A stretch of 64,000 nucleotides of DNA from Brevundimonas sp. NIBR11 (lineage in GTDB: Bacteria; Pseudomonadota; Alphaproteobacteria; Caulobacterales; Caulobacteraceae). Position 1 is the first letter of the stretch. Every line of letters starts with the position of its first letter. Below are positions 1 through 9,804 of this stretch, one piece after another. Where the stretch lies: NCBI RefSeq assembly GCF_027912535.1, contig NZ_CP115465.1:1902001-1966000 (forward strand), given 5' to 3'. A program made the position numbers and the translations under genes. The notes beneath the pieces are model-generated. The model worked only from the letters and a program-made list of their open reading frames with translations. It searched no databases and was not told the origin of the DNA.

Positions 1-688
1 TAGGCACCTGCAGCACGTGGCCCGTGATCGGGCTAATGGGCAGGAAGGGCGAGTAGGTCTCGCGCCGCTCCGGGCCCAGCGTCGGCAGCATGATCGCCTG
101 CACCGCGTCGAACCGCTCCAGCAGCCGAAGCAGCACCTCGTCGAACCGGCCGCTCTTGTAGGTCTCCGTCGAGGACATGAACTCGTAGTCGAAGCCGAAG
201 CTGTCGAGGAAGGCCCGCAGACGCGCGTTGTTGTGCGCCCCGAAACTGTCGTGCGTCCCGAACGGATCGCGCACCCGCGTCAGCGACAGATGCAGGTCCT
301 CGCGCAGCATCTCCGGGTTCGGCACGCCCTCGGGCACCTTGCGCAGCCCGTCCATGTCGTCCGAGAAGGCGATCAACCGCGTGCGCCAATGATCGCCCGT
401 CAGCGCCCGGAAGGCGTTCCGCACCATCGTCGTGCGCGCCACCTCGCCGAACGTGCCCATGTGCGGCAGGCCGGACGGGCCATAGCCCGTCTCCAGCACC
501 ACCGGCTTCACCAGCGCTTCGAACGTCGCCAGCGCCTCGTCCGCCTTCCCGGCGTCCATCAGCAGCTTGGCCGCCGCCCGCTCCGGATCCGACAGTCGCT
601 TCTTCAGGACGTGGTCCAGCAGGGCGCGGGCCTGTTCGAAGGGCCAGGACTTGGCTTCGAGAGCCAGATATTCGAGGTTCTGCAGCAT
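1..688 (-). CDS. lysS: lysyl-tRNA synthetase, class I (partial, C-terminal part off the left edge)
   Basis: Charges tRNA-Lys with lysine in the cytoplasm. Translating the minus strand from the ATG at 688 gives [20 protein letters not shown], then the class I signature [15 protein letters not shown] (a HIGH-type ATP-binding motif), then [20 protein letters not shown]. This matches the archaeal-type class I LysRS that alphaproteobacteria use in place of the class II enzyme. The frame stays open to base 1, so the gene runs off the window and the KMSKS-like motif is not visible. No clear ribosome binding site is seen before 688, but it is the first ATG ahead of the conserved region. Family assignment is firm; the exact start is less so. 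Confidence 0.88.
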   Translation of the reverse strand, partial: MLQNLEYLALEAKSWPFEQARALLDHVLKKRLSDPERAAAKLLMDAGKADEALATFEALVKPVVLETGYGPSGLPHMGTFGEVARTTMVRNAFRALTGDHWRTRLIAFSDDMDGLRKVPEGVPNPEMLREDLHLSLTRVRDPFGTHDSFGAHNNARLRAFLDSFGFDYEFMSSTETYKSGRFDEVLLRLLERFDAVQAIMLPTLGPERRETYSPFLPISPITGHVLQVP

Positions 689-728
689 GGGCGGGATTTG
701 CAGCCTCAACGCCCGGCGGTCAACGCAA

Positions 729-1196
729 TCAGCGCCGCCGGATGGCCCAGGCCACCACCGCCAGCCCAGCGCCGACGATCAGGATATCCTCGATCAGGCC
801 GCTCTTCGTCTGTCCGATCTCGGCCATCGCCCGCTTGCGGCCCGCCAGCGTCAGATAGGCCATCGGCACGGCCGTCCCGACCGCTAGGGCCGCGCCGGTC
901 CGCTCATGCCCCTTCGGCGCCAGGGCAGCGCCCGCGATACCGGCGCTCATCACCCGCGCCAAGAGGCCCAGGAACACGGTTCGATCGGGCGCCGACTTCA
1001 TCTTGTCGCCGTAGAGCTCACCCGCCCCCATCGCCAGCGCCCCGGCGGTAAACAGCGGCCGGTCCAGCAGCCATAGTTTTCCGGGCGTCTTCCGGTGCGC
1101 CAGATGCGCGCCGGCCAAGGCGGCCATCGGCGTCATGGACCGGGCGCTGGCGACGGCGCCGATCAGGGCGGAGGGCAGAAGGTCAAGGGCGTTCAT
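729..1196 (-). CDS. DUF4126-like small integral membrane protein
   Basis: About 155 residues, very hydrophobic and Ala/Gly-rich. It starts [20 protein letters not shown], continues with a [13 protein letters not shown] segment, and ends in a hydrophobic helix followed by Arg residues. Several membrane spans are likely. The composition and the SARSMTP motif after the first helix resemble DUF4126 family proteins, whose function is unknown. The open frame extends to 1274, but the ATG at 1196 is preferred because the upstream residues are polar and overlap the divergent queA start region. No function is proposed. Confidence 0.65.
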   Translation of the reverse strand: MNALDLLPSALIGAVASARSMTPMAALAGAHLAHRKTPGKLWLLDRPLFTAGALAMGAGELYGDKMKSAPDRTVFLGLLARVMSAGIAGAALAPKGHERTGAALAVGTAVPMAYLTLAGRKRAMAEIGQTKSGLIEDILIVGAGLAVVAWAIRRR

Positions 1197-1285
1197 GCGG
1201 GCTGAATGCCCCGCTCGGCTTTGGGTTCGCCGCCCTGACCCGTCCCCTTGACCCGGCCACGCCTCCATGGCCATTGCGCCGCCTG

Positions 1286-2389
1286 ATGAGGACCGCAGAT
1301 TTCGACTTCGACCTGCCCGAGGACCGCATCGCGCTCCGCCCCGCCGAGCCGCGCGATTCCGCCCGCCTGCTGGTCGTGAAGGACGGCGATCTGGCCGACC
1401 GCGCCATCTCCGGCCTGCCCGACTTCCTTCGGTCCGGCGACGCCCTGGTCTTCAACGACACCCGCGTCATCCCCGCTCGCCTGTCGGGCGTCCGCGAACG
1501 CCCCAACCCCGGGATCGGCGGCGCGGAGGGCGACGTACTGACCGTCGAGGTCGAGGCCACCCTCCACCACCGCGACGCCCCCGATGTCTGGTCCGCCTTC
1601 ATGAAGCCGGGCAAGCGCATCAAGGCGGGCGACAGGATCGTCTTCTCTTCCCTCATTCCCCACGAGGGGAAGGGTGTGAGTGCGGAGGTTCTGGCCAAGC
1701 ACGACGACGGCCTGATCACCCTGAAGTTCGACCTGACCGGACCCGTACTGGACGACGCCATCCGCCAGGTCGGCGTCATGCCCCTGCCGCCCTATATCGC
1801 GGCAAAACGGCCGGAGGACGACCGCGACCGCTCGGACTACCAGACCGTCTTCGCCGAGCACGACGGCTCCGTCGCCGCCCCCACGGCGGGCCTGCACTTC
1901 ACCCCCCGCTTGCTGGACGCCATCCGGGCCAAAGGCGTTTCCACCCACGCCGTGACCCTCCACGTCGGCGCCGGCACCTTCCTGCCGGTCAAGGCCGACG
2001 ACACCGCCGACCACAAGATGCACTCCGAATGGGGCGAGGTGTCCGCCGAAACGGCCGCCGCCCTCAACGCCGTCCACGCGAACGGCGGCCGCATCGTCTG
2101 CGTCGGAACCACCTCGCTGCGCCTTCTCGAATCCGCGACGACGCCTGAGGGTGAGATTCGTCCCTTCCACGGCGACACGGCCATCTTCATCACGCCCGGC
2201 TATCGCTTCCGCGCGGTCGATGTCCTGATGACCAACTTCCACCTGCCGAAGTCCACCCTGTTCATGCTGGTCTCGGCCTTCGCCGGGCTGGAGACGATGA
2301 AGGCCGCCTACGCCCACGCCATCGCCGACGGCTATCGCTTCTATTCCTACGGCGACGGCTCCCTGCTTCACCGCGCGCCCTTGACCTGA
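1286..2389 (+). CDS. queA: S-adenosylmethionine:tRNA ribosyltransferase-isomerase QueA
   Basis: Transfers and isomerises the ribosyl part of SAM onto 7-aminomethyl-deazaguanine in tRNA, giving epoxyqueuosine. The protein begins [20 protein letters not shown], the typical QueA start. It carries [34 protein letters not shown] and [19 protein letters not shown], all hallmarks of the family. At about 367 residues it has normal length. A TTG four codons upstream (1274) is in frame, but the family start favours the ATG at 1286. The gene is divergent from the DUF4126-like gene, with about 90 bp between the chosen starts. Confidence 0.95.
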   Translation: MRTADFDFDLPEDRIALRPAEPRDSARLLVVKDGDLADRAISGLPDFLRSGDALVFNDTRVIPARLSGVRERPNPGIGGAEGDVLTVEVEATLHHRDAPDVWSAFMKPGKRIKAGDRIVFSSLIPHEGKGVSAEVLAKHDDGLITLKFDLTGPVLDDAIRQVGVMPLPPYIAAKRPEDDRDRSDYQTVFAEHDGSVAAPTAGLHFTPRLLDAIRAKGVSTHAVTLHVGAGTFLPVKADDTADHKMHSEWGEVSAETAAALNAVHANGGRIVCVGTTSLRLLESATTPEGEIRPFHGDTAIFITPGYRFRAVDVLMTNFHLPKSTLFMLVSAFAGLETMKAAYAHAIADGYRFYSYGDGSLLHRAPLT

Positions 2390-2442
2390 GTTCGCCCCCG
2401 GCGTCCTCTGCGGCCCCTCGCCGTCAGTCCCGGATCGCCTTC

Positions 2443-4413
2443 ATGTCGCGTCTCGCCGCCTCCGCCTGCCTCGCCGCCCTTCTCATCGCGAGCGCCTCGC
2501 CCTCGGCGGCCCAGACGGCAGCGCCGCGCGGCCCGACCACCCCCGACATCGGCGGCTTCCCCGACAGCCCCCTGATCCCGGCCCCGACGCAGGAAACCTA
2601 TCCCGGCGTCATCCAATACGAGGTCGACGCCACCGACCTGGATCACCGCGTCATCTCCGTGCGCCAGACCATCCCGGTCGCCAGCCGCAGCCTGACCCTG
2701 CTCTATCCGAAATACCTGCCGGGCAACCATGCCGATTCGGGGCCGATCCAGCTGTTCGCCGGCCTGACCATCACCGCGAACGGTCAGCGCGTCGAATGGC
2801 GCCGCGACGCGGTAGACCCCTACGCCTTCCACATCGACGTGCCCGAAGCCGCGACCGAGATCGTCGCCGAGTTCCAGTGGCTGACCCAGTCCGACAACGC
2901 CAACTGGCGCGTCGTCATGACCCCGTCGATCGTCAACATGGAATGGGAGAAGGCCCTGCTCTACCCGGCCGGCTATCGCTCGACCGGCATCACCTTCGCC
3001 CCTTCGATCAAGCTGCCAGCCGGGTGGAACTACGGTGTCGCCTTGGAGACCACCTCGTTCGAGAACGGCGTCGCGACCTTCGCCCCGACGGATCTCTATA
3101 CCCTGGTCGACAGCCCGATGTTCGCCGGCGCCCACTATCGCCGCATCGACATCGACGCCAAAGGCGATGACGTCCACCTGAACATCGTCGCCGACACGGC
3201 CGCGAACCTGGCCCCCACCGACGAACAGATCGGCCTCTATACCGCCATGGTGACCCAGGCGGACCGCCTCTACGGCTCGCGCCACTACGACAAATACGAG
3301 TTCCTGCTGGCCCTGACCGACCAGCTGGGCGGCATCGGCCTGGAGCACCACCGTTCGTCCGAGAACACCGCCTCGCCCAACTACTTCACCTCATGGAGCG
3401 CTTCGGCGGGCAATCGCGCCCTCCTGCCCCACGAATATACCCACTCCTGGAACGGAAAGTTCATGCGGCCGGCCGATGAACTGACCGCCAACTACAACGT
3501 CCCGACCGAGAACAGCCTGCTCTGGGTTTATGAGGGCCAGACCGAATACTGGGGCGACGTCCTCGCGGCCCGCTCCGGCCTGCACACGAAGGCCCAGGCC
3601 CTGATCGGCCTCGCCGACCGCGCCGCCTTCTACCAGAACCAGCCGGGCCGCCAGTGGCGGAACCTGCAGGACACCAACAACCACAACCTTCTCGGCTACC
3701 GCGTCCCAGGCCAGTGGGCGTCGTGGATGCGCGGCACCGGCGACTACTATGACGAAGCCGCCCTGATCTGGCTGGACGCCGACACCCTGATCCGCGAGCT
3801 CAGCCGCGACCGGAAGTCGCTCGACGATTTCGCCCGCACCTTCTTCTCGCCAGAGGGCTCGGACGGAAACTGGACCCCGCGCGGCTATACCTTCGCCGAC
3901 GTCGTCGCCGCCCTGAACGCAGTCCAGCCCTACGACTGGGCGACCTTCCTCCGCACACGTCTGGACGCGGCCGGACCGGACGCCGTCGCTCCGCTCGACG
4001 GTCTTGAGCGCGGCGGCTACCGCCTGATCTATGTCGAGGAGCCGAACGCCGACGAGAAGGCGATGAACGGCGCCTGGGGTTCGGACTTCCGCTACTCCCT
4101 CGGCTTCTCCCTCTCGGGCGCGACCCAGCGGATCGGCGCCATCCAGTGGGGCGGGCCGGCCTATGAGGCGGGCATCGGCGCAGGCTGGGACCTGATCGCC
4201 GTCGGCGACAGCGTGGCCACGCCTGAGGTGCTGCGCACGGCCGTCACCGCCGCTAAGTCGGGCGACGCGCCCATCCGCCTGATCCTGCGTCAGGGCCAGC
4301 GCATCCGCACGGTCGAGCTCGCCTACACCGGCGGCCTCCGCTACCCGCGTCTCGAGCGGATCGAAGGCACGCGCGACCGGATCGGCGAGATCATGACGGC
4401 CCGGAGTCGCTGA
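2443..4413 (+). CDS. M61 family metallopeptidase with C-terminal PDZ domain
   Basis: A secreted zinc peptidase of the glycyl-aminopeptidase type. Residues 1-23 form a Sec signal peptide ending SPSAAQ. An N-terminal beta domain follows. The zinc site HEYTH lies at residues 330-334, and a downstream YEGQTEYWGDVLAARSG segment supplies the glutamate ligand. The C-terminal 100 residues (AIQWGGPAYEAGIGAGWDLIAVGD) form a PDZ fold. At 656 residues, length fits the family. It follows queA by 53 bp and could share its transcript, though no functional link is apparent. The substrate cannot be told from the sequence. Confidence 0.9.
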   Translation: MSRLAASACLAALLIASASPSAAQTAAPRGPTTPDIGGFPDSPLIPAPTQETYPGVIQYEVDATDLDHRVISVRQTIPVASRSLTLLYPKYLPGNHADSGPIQLFAGLTITANGQRVEWRRDAVDPYAFHIDVPEAATEIVAEFQWLTQSDNANWRVVMTPSIVNMEWEKALLYPAGYRSTGITFAPSIKLPAGWNYGVALETTSFENGVATFAPTDLYTLVDSPMFAGAHYRRIDIDAKGDDVHLNIVADTAANLAPTDEQIGLYTAMVTQADRLYGSRHYDKYEFLLALTDQLGGIGLEHHRSSENTASPNYFTSWSASAGNRALLPHEYTHSWNGKFMRPADELTANYNVPTENSLLWVYEGQTEYWGDVLAARSGLHTKAQALIGLADRAAFYQNQPGRQWRNLQDTNNHNLLGYRVPGQWASWMRGTGDYYDEAALIWLDADTLIRELSRDRKSLDDFARTFFSPEGSDGNWTPRGYTFADVVAALNAVQPYDWATFLRTRLDAAGPDAVAPLDGLERGGYRLIYVEEPNADEKAMNGAWGSDFRYSLGFSLSGATQRIGAIQWGGPAYEAGIGAGWDLIAVGDSVATPEVLRTAVTAAKSGDAPIRLILRQGQRIRTVELAYTGGLRYPRLERIEGTRDRIGEIMTARSR

Positions 4414-4508
4414 CCAACGACGCGGCTCAAGGCCGCACAACGACTCCGGTTGTCGCCCCCGCACACGACCTGTAGGTGTGCGGGCGCAGCCGCTGGAACC
4501 AGTATCCC

Positions 4509-6007
4509 ATGCCCTATGCGCTTACGCCTGAAGTTCGCGTCCACGACTATACCGAGGGTCGCCAATCCGCGACCCACAGCCGACCTCTCCCGGCGGCGGC
4601 TATGTGACGGTCTGGTCGGGCTCCGGCCCCGAAGACGGGGGCTACGGCGTCTATATGCAGCGCTACGACGCGACGGGCTTACGCGTCGGCGGGCCGGTCC
4701 TGGTCAACACCACCACCCTCTATTCCCAGCGCAACCCCCAGATCGCCGTCCTCGAAACCGGCGGCTTCGCCGTCGTCTGGGACGACACCATCCCCGGCGT
4801 CGCCGGAACCCGGGGCATCTTCATCCAGGCGTTCGGCCCCTCCGGAGCCCGCATCGGCGCCGAGACCCAGGTTCACGGGTCGGGCTATTCGCAGACCGTC
4901 ACCCCCCTGCCCAGCGGCGGCTACGTCGTCACCTTCACCCATTCGCCCGAGTCTCCTTTCTCGACCGTCTCGGCCCGCCTCTACGACGCCGCAGGCAACG
5001 CCTGAGGCCCGGCGTTCGAACTCGATACCGATCAGTTCGCCAGCTATTCCAACGTGGCCGCGACCGACACCGGCATCATCGCCGTCTGGCGCGGCAACAA
5101 CCCCGGCGAGGCCTTCGTGGCGGTCCAGGCCTACGACACTTCGGGGGCCCGCATCGGCGACACGGTTCGCATCGCCCGCGACGGCGGCTCGACCCTGCCC
5201 GACATCGTGCGCCTGACGAACGGCGGCTTCGCGGTCGTCTGGGAAGAGCTCGACGGCCTGTACGGCCAGATCCTGACCGCCGCCGGCCAGATCTCCGGCG
5301 CACGGTTCCTGGTCCAGCAAAGCCCGGCGGGCGCCTCCCTGTCGCATTCCATCGTCGCCACCCCGGACGGCGGCTTCACCGTGGCCTGGGACCAGTTCGC
5401 CATGGGCCAGGGCGTCATCGCCGTGGCGTCCTTCTTCGCGGACGGCCGCCGCAACGGCGACACCCTGACCGTCCGTAGCGGCCAGACAGAGGGCGAGCCG
5501 CCCGGCCTGGTCGTCCTGCCGAACGGCGACGTCGTCGTGACCTACGCCCGCTACGTCGGCGACAGCCTCAACTTCTTCGACGTCTTCCAGACACGACTGA
5601 CGGCCATCGACCCGAACACCTTCAACGGCTCGCCGGGCGCCGATATCCTGACGGGCCTCTCTGGCGATGACACCCTGATTGGTGGGCGCGGCGACGACCA
5701 CCTGGATGGCGGCGCGGGTTGGGACACAGCGGTCTTCTCGGGCCGATCGTCCGCCTACAAGATCTTCGAGACCCTTGACGGCTTCGTCGTCTCCGGCGCC
5801 GACGGCTACGACGTCCTGACGCGCATCGAGCTCCTGCGCTTAGACGACGGCGTGGTCGACCTCACCCAGATCGTCTGCAATCCGCCCGTCGAGACCGACA
5901 AGTCCGCAGCCACCTCGCCGCAGGAGGAGCCGGCCGCCGTTCCCGTCTCACCCGGCCCCGAGCAGCCGTGGCTATCGCCGGAGACGACACCGGACTGGGG
6001 CTGGTAG
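4509..6007 (+). pseudogene. decayed RTX/hemolysin-type calcium-binding repeat protein
   Basis: The plus strand encodes repeats of the form GGxxVxW...xGxYGVYMQRYDATG (about 4600-5570) followed by RTX nonapeptide-like units (GSPGADILTGLSGDDTLIGGRGDDHLDGGAGWD) and a serralysin-like C-terminal segment ending at 6007. Two lesions break the frame. An in-frame TGA at 5003-5005 separates DAAGNA from GPAFELDTDQF, with the same frame continuing on both sides. Near 4570-4590, the likely N-terminus from the ATG at 4509 (MPYALTPEVRVHDYTEGRQS) is in a different frame from SPGGGYVTVWSG. Intact relatives are secreted by type I systems. A sequencing error could mimic either lesion, but two in one gene favour real decay. 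Confidence 0.75.
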
Positions 6008-6023
6008 CCCCCGCCCAAACGAA

Positions 6024-6051
6024 AAGGGCCGGTGGTTTCCCACCGGCCCTT
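6024..6051 (-). terminator. Rho-independent terminator after rplL
   Basis: A perfect 12-bp stem (6024-6035 with 6040-6051) closes a 4-nt loop. On the minus strand it is followed by TTTTCGTTT. It lies 25 bp past the rplL stop and ends the L10-L12 transcript. It also sits just beyond the convergent RTX pseudogene. Confidence 0.85.
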
Positions 6052-6076
6052 CCCAGAATAACCCTAAGGGTTCTTC

Positions 6077-6466
6077 TTACTTGATCTGCACCTTGGCGCC
6101 GGCTTCCGTCAGCTTCTTGGCGACTTCGTCAGCAGCCTGCTTGGAGACGTTCTCGACGACGTTCTGCGGAGCGCCTTCGACCAGGTCCTTGGCTTCCTTC
6201 AGGCCCAGGTCCGAACGGACGCCACGGACTTCCTTGATGACGTTGATCTTCTTGTCGCCGCCGTCGACCAGGACCACGGTGAACTCGGTTTGCTCTTCAG
6301 CGGCTTCGGCCGGAGCGGCAGCGCCACCACCGCCGGCCGGCATGGCCATGGCGACCGGAGCGGCGGCGGAAACGCCCCACTTTTCTTCCAGCAGCTTGGA
6401 CAGTTCGGCGGCTTCGAGGACGGTCAGCGAGGACAGGTCTTCGACGATTTTGGACAGGTCAGCCAT
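6077..6466 (-). CDS. rplL: 50S ribosomal protein bL12 (L7/L12)
   Basis: Stalk protein of the large subunit that recruits translation factors. At 129 residues it has an N-terminal dimerisation domain ([20 protein letters not shown]), a flexible Ala/Gly/Pro hinge around residues 38-60, and the C-terminal domain with the factor-binding helix [18 protein letters not shown]. It follows rplJ by 63 bp, in the usual order. The operon ends here with a strong terminator; rpoB does not follow. Confidence 0.98.
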   Translation of the reverse strand: MADLSKIVEDLSSLTVLEAAELSKLLEEKWGVSAAAPVAMAMPAGGGGAAAPAEAAEEQTEFTVVLVDGGDKKINVIKEVRGVRSDLGLKEAKDLVEGAPQNVVENVSKQAADEVAKKLTEAGAKVQIK

Positions 6467-6529
6467 GTCAGTTTTCCTTCGGGGAATGGGTAGGTTTGAG
6501 AGAGGGTTTTGCGAAGATGGAAGCGAGGC

Positions 6530-7045
6530 TTACGCGGCTTCTTTCGCGCCGTAGGCGCTGAAGACGCGGGCCAGCTGGGCGGCGGGAGCCTGAACGACGC
6601 CGGCGATCTTGGTCGCGGGAGCGTTGATGAGGCCCAGCAGCGAGGCGCGGATTTCGTCGAGGGTCGGCAGCTTGGACAGGCTGTCCACGCCCTTCACGTC
6701 GACGACGGTCTCGCCCATGAAGCCGCCGACGATGACGAAGCGGTCATTGCCCTTGGCGAATTCGGTCGCGACCTTGGCGGCCGTGGCGGGGTTCTCGGCG
6801 TATGCGATGCCCACGGGACCCTTGAACAGGTTGTGGTATTCGCTGCCTTCTTCGACCGCCAGGGCCTTCAGCGCCAGGCGGTTCTTGACCACCTTGAACG
6901 CTCCGCCGGCGGTGCGCAGACGGCCCCGCAGGTCTTCCATTTCCGCAACGGTCAGACCCAGGTTGTGGGTCACGACCACGCTGCCGGCCTCGGCGAAGAC
7001 GCCTTTCAGCGTTTCGATCGATTCCGCTTTTTGTGCGCGATCCAT
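6530..7045 (-). CDS. rplJ: 50S ribosomal protein uL10
   Basis: Anchors the L12 dimers at the stalk base and, with L12, represses its own mRNA in bacteria studied. At 171 residues it begins MDRAQKAESIETLKGVFAEA and contains VVTHNLGLTVAEMEDLRGRLR and the FKVVKNRLALKAL helix typical of L10. The C-terminal L12-binding helix ends near AYGAKEAA. It is preceded by an unusually long leader with its own promoter. Confidence 0.97.
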   Translation of the reverse strand: MDRAQKAESIETLKGVFAEAGSVVVTHNLGLTVAEMEDLRGRLRTAGGAFKVVKNRLALKALAVEEGSEYHNLFKGPVGIAYAENPATAAKVATEFAKGNDRFVIVGGFMGETVVDVKGVDSLSKLPTLDEIRASLLGLINAPATKIAGVVQAPAAQLARVFSAYGAKEAA

Positions 7046-7318
7046 TGCGGTCTCCAGTCTTGAGGTTCGCCGCCGGGCTTATTCCCGACGCCGAGATGGC
7101 CAAAGCGCCGCGCATCGCTGCGAAGCGTTCAGGCCGGGTAGCAATGTCCGAAGGATGCTCTGACAGGTCCGTCCCGGAACCGGGCCGACCGCGTCGTCTG
7201 CGTCCCCATCTCCCCACGGCGCTGGAGGGCTCTCCAGCATTTACAGCGAAGGTGACCCCCTCGCCCCGAAGTTCTCGGACAGGACCGTCAAGACCGAAGC
7301 CCTGACGGAGAGGCGCGC
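7046..7318 (-). promoter_or_regulatory. long 5' leader of rplJ-rplL (candidate L10 leader)
   Basis: About 270 nt lie between the predicted transcription start near 7312 and the rplJ ATG. No gene fits. In many bacteria this region folds into the L10(L12)4 binding leader that controls translation of rplJL. The location and length suit that role, but I did not recognise the kink-turn consensus by eye, so the assignment rests on position. Confidence 0.5.
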
Positions 7319-7346
7319 TCTATACAGGAAGGGATGCGGAAATCAA
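7319..7346 (-). promoter_or_regulatory. sigma-70-type promoter for rplJ-rplL
   Basis: On the minus strand TTGATT (7346-7341) and TATAGA (7324-7319) are separated by 16 nt. The promoter lies directly after the terminator that ends the rplKA unit and reads toward rplJ. Confidence 0.6.
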
Positions 7347-7378
7347 TCCCTTCGACAGCAATGACCGCCAACGAAAAC

Positions 7379-7404
7379 GGCCCGGGAGATCGCTCTCCAG
7401 GGCC
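7379..7404 (-). terminator. Rho-independent terminator after rplA
   Basis: GGCCCTGGAGA pairs with TCTCCCGGGCC (7404-7379 on the minus strand) around a GCGA loop, with one mismatch, followed by GTTTTCGTT. It separates rplK-rplA from rplJ-rplL. Confidence 0.75.
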
Positions 7405-7430
7405 GCCTTCTGTTCAGTCGCTCAGAGCGA

Positions 7431-8120
7431 TCAGGCCGTCAGGGACGCCGGATCGACCTTGAAGCCCGGGCCCATGGTCGAGGACAGGGTGATACGCTTG
7501 ACGTATGTGCCCTTGGCGCCCGCCGGCTTGGCGCGGTTCAGGGCGTCCACATAGGCCTTCACGTTGGCTTCGAGGGCTTCCTGGGTGAAGGAGGCCTTGC
7601 CGATGCCGCCATGGGCGATACCGGCCTTCTCGACGCGGAACTCCACGGCGCCGCCCTTGGCGTCCTTGACGGCCTGGGCGACGTTCGGGGTCACGGTGCC
7701 GACCTTGGGGTTCGGCATCAGGCCGCGCGGGCCCAGCACCTTACCCAGACGACCCACCAGGGCCATCATGTCGGGCGAGGCGATGACGCGGTCGAAGTCC
7801 ATCAGGCCGCCGTTGATCTGCTCGTACAGATCCTCGGCGCCGACGTATTCCGCGCCGGCCGCGCGGGCTTCGTCAGCCTTGGCGTCCTTGGCGAAGACGG
7901 CGACGCGAACGTCACGGCCGGTGCCCGACGGCAGGTTGACGACCCCACGAACCTGCTGGTCGGCGTGACGCGGGTCGACGCCCAGGTTGACGGCGATCTC
8001 GATCGACTCGTCGAACTTGGCCTTGGCGTTGTCCTTGACGGCCTTGATGGCGTCCGAGAACGGCATCAGGGACAGGGTGTCGCCGGTGCGGGCTTTTTGA
8101 GCCTTGGTTTGCTTGGCCAT
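7431..8120 (-). CDS. rplA: 50S ribosomal protein uL1
   Basis: Forms the mobile L1 stalk at the E site. At 229 residues it begins [20 protein letters not shown] and carries [35 protein letters not shown] and the C-terminal [17 protein letters not shown], all diagnostic for L1. Its start lies 4 bp after the rplK stop, consistent with a tightly coupled rplK-rplA pair in which L1 usually represses translation. Confidence 0.98.
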   Translation of the reverse strand: MAKQTKAQKARTGDTLSLMPFSDAIKAVKDNAKAKFDESIEIAVNLGVDPRHADQQVRGVVNLPSGTGRDVRVAVFAKDAKADEARAAGAEYVGAEDLYEQINGGLMDFDRVIASPDMMALVGRLGKVLGPRGLMPNPKVGTVTPNVAQAVKDAKGGAVEFRVEKAGIAHGGIGKASFTQEALEANVKAYVDALNRAKPAGAKGTYVKRITLSSTMGPGFKVDPASLTA

Positions 8121-8124
8121 GTGC

Positions 8125-8556
8125 TTAGCCCTCCACGACGTTGAGGCCCATGGCGCGAGCCGAGCCTTCGATGATCTTGGTCGCGGCGTCCAGGTCGTTC
8201 GCGTTGAGATCCTTCATCTTCTTTTCGGCGATCTCACGCAGCTGGCTGCGCTTGATCTTGCCGGCCACTTCACGGCCCGTCATCTTCGAGCCCGACGTGA
8301 TGCCGGCGGCCTGCTTGATGTAGTGGGTCGCAGGCGGGGTCTTGGTGACGAAGGTGAACGACTTGTCCTGGTAGACCGTGATCACGGTCGGCAGGGGGGT
8401 GCCCTTCACTTCCTTTTCGGTGCGCGCGTTGAACTCCTTGACGAAGCCCATGATGTTGACGCCGCGCTGACCCAGGGCCGGGCCGATCGGCGGGGACGGC
8501 GTGGCGTTGCCGGCCGGCACCTGCAGCTTGATATAGCCCAGAATCTTCTTGGCCAT
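8125..8556 (-). CDS. rplK: 50S ribosomal protein uL11
   Basis: Part of the GTPase-associated centre. At 143 residues it begins [20 protein letters not shown] and contains [23 protein letters not shown], the L11 signature. The C-terminal domain ends [17 protein letters not shown]. It follows nusG after about 300 bp holding a large inverted repeat. Confidence 0.98.
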   Translation of the reverse strand: MAKKILGYIKLQVPAGNATPSPPIGPALGQRGVNIMGFVKEFNARTEKEVKGTPLPTVITVYQDKSFTFVTKTPPATHYIKQAAGITSGSKMTGREVAGKIKRSQLREIAEKKMKDLNANDLDAATKIIEGSARAMGLNVVEG

Positions 8557-8695
8557 TGGTCTCTCCTATGAAGCGGGGAAGCTAATCCCCACGGATGAGC
8601 CGTGGTCGGGCATGGCTGCCTCCCACGGATTTGTCCCTGGCCCAGGGGCGAAGGAGGCGCGCGTGTAGCAGAGGCGGGGGCGAGAGGCAACGCCT

Positions 8696-8848
8696 CTCCC
8701 TCCCCTCGGGGGAGGGTGGTCGGAGCGCAGCGGAGACCGGGTGGGGCCGGCAAGGCGACCCGGACTCTATTCCAAAGAAAAAGGCGACCCGTTGCCGAGC
8801 CGCCCCCACCCGGTCGCTCGCGCGACCACCCTCCCCGAGGGGAGGGAG
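8696..8848. repeat. 153-bp intergenic inverted repeat between nusG and rplK
   Basis: The left arm (about 8696-8747) and right arm (about 8804-8848) are near-complementary. Both contain the CCCTCCCC/GGGGAGGG and CACCCGGTC/GACCGGGTG modules seen in intergenic palindromes of alphaproteobacteria. The rest of the 301-bp gap (8557-8857) holds only the rplK upstream region and short remnants of the same GC-rich repeat. No gene is seen. It lies inside a ribosomal transcription unit and could act as a terminator or processing hairpin. Confidence 0.8.
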
Positions 8849-8857
8849 AATTCCTGA

Positions 8858-9439
8858 TCAGGCCGCGACCTTCTCCACCTGGCTGTATTCCAGATCGACC
8901 GGGGTCGGACGGCCGAAGATCGACACGGCGACGCGCAGGCGCGCGGCGTCCTCGTCGACGCTTTCGACCTGACCGTCGAAGCTGGCGAACGGCCCGTCGA
9001 TGACCTTGACGGTCTCGCCGATGTCGAAGCGGATCGTGGGCTTGGGACGTTCGACGCCCTCTTCCACGGCGCCGATGATGGCCTGGACTTCACGTTCCGA
9101 GACCGGCAGCGGCTTGGTGCCGCCCGCGGCGCCCAGGAAGCCGGTGACCTTCGGCGTGTCCTTGACCAGGTGGTAGGCGTCGTCGGTCAGCTCCATCTTC
9201 ACCAGCACGTAGCCCGGGAAGAACTTGCGTTCCGAGTTGACCTTGCGGCCGCGACGGATCTCGACGACGTCCTCGGTCGGCACCAGGATCTCGGAGAAGA
9301 ATTCCTCCAGATCGCGCTGCTTGGCCTGGTCGCGGATGTGCTGGGCGACCTTCTTTTCGAAGTTCGAATAGGCGTGGACGATGTACCACTTGTGGCGCGG
9401 GTTGGCGGCCATCTTGGTTTCGGGCGCTGCATCCGTCAT
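8858..9439 (-). CDS. nusG: transcription termination/antitermination protein NusG
   Basis: Binds RNA polymerase and Rho or S10, linking transcription, termination and translation. Residues 15-30 (NPRHKWYIVHAYSNFE) open the NGN domain, followed by FFPGYVLVKMELTDDAYHLV and NTPKVTGF-like sequence. The C-terminal KOW motif is FDIGETVKVIDGPFASFDG. At 193 residues, length is normal. It follows secE by 19 bp in the classic secE-nusG order. Confidence 0.97.
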   Translation of the reverse strand: MTDAAPETKMAANPRHKWYIVHAYSNFEKKVAQHIRDQAKQRDLEEFFSEILVPTEDVVEIRRGRKVNSERKFFPGYVLVKMELTDDAYHLVKDTPKVTGFLGAAGGTKPLPVSEREVQAIIGAVEEGVERPKPTIRFDIGETVKVIDGPFASFDGQVESVDEDAARLRVAVSIFGRPTPVDLEYSQVEKVAA

Positions 9440-9458
9440 GGGCGCGTCTCCTTTGTCT

Positions 9459-9773
9459 CTATTGGCCGATGGCGAGGATGATGCGCGAGGCGAAGCCCAG
9501 GCCCGCGTCGACCACCCAGAAGAACAGCGACGCGATGATCACCATGATGAAGACCATCACCGAGGTGATCCAGGTCTCCTTGCGGCTCGGCCAGACGATC
9601 TTGCGGGCCTCGGCGCGAACCTGGCTGAAGAACTGGGCCGGCGAGGTGCGCGGCTTGGCCACGGGCGCGTCGACAGTGACCGTCGAAGCCGCGGCGGCGG
9701 CCGCCATCTGCGGCTTGGCGCCGGCCGCCGGATTGCCGGTGCGGCGTCCGGGGGTGAACTTGGACTTGGCCAT
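9459..9773 (-). CDS. secE: preprotein translocase subunit SecE
   Basis: Clamps SecY in the SecYEG channel. The 104-residue protein has an Ala-rich N-terminal extension, then the conserved amphipathic segment FFSQVRAEARKIVWPSRKET and one membrane span (SVMVFIMVIIASLFFWVVDA). The single span is typical of non-enteric SecE. It lies about 78 bp after tRNA-Trp, the widespread tRNA-Trp-secE-nusG arrangement. Confidence 0.95.
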   Translation of the reverse strand: MAKSKFTPGRRTGNPAAGAKPQMAAAAAASTVTVDAPVAKPRTSPAQFFSQVRAEARKIVWPSRKETWITSVMVFIMVIIASLFFWVVDAGLGFASRIILAIGQ

Positions 9774-9804
9774 GGGCTTCAGGGGTCTCTTCGTAAACGC
9801 TTAT

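Noticed and set aside
4604-5005. Independent 133-residue protein gene
   Set aside because: It starts at a GTG inside a repeat unit and its frame continues past the TGA, so it is part of one broken gene.
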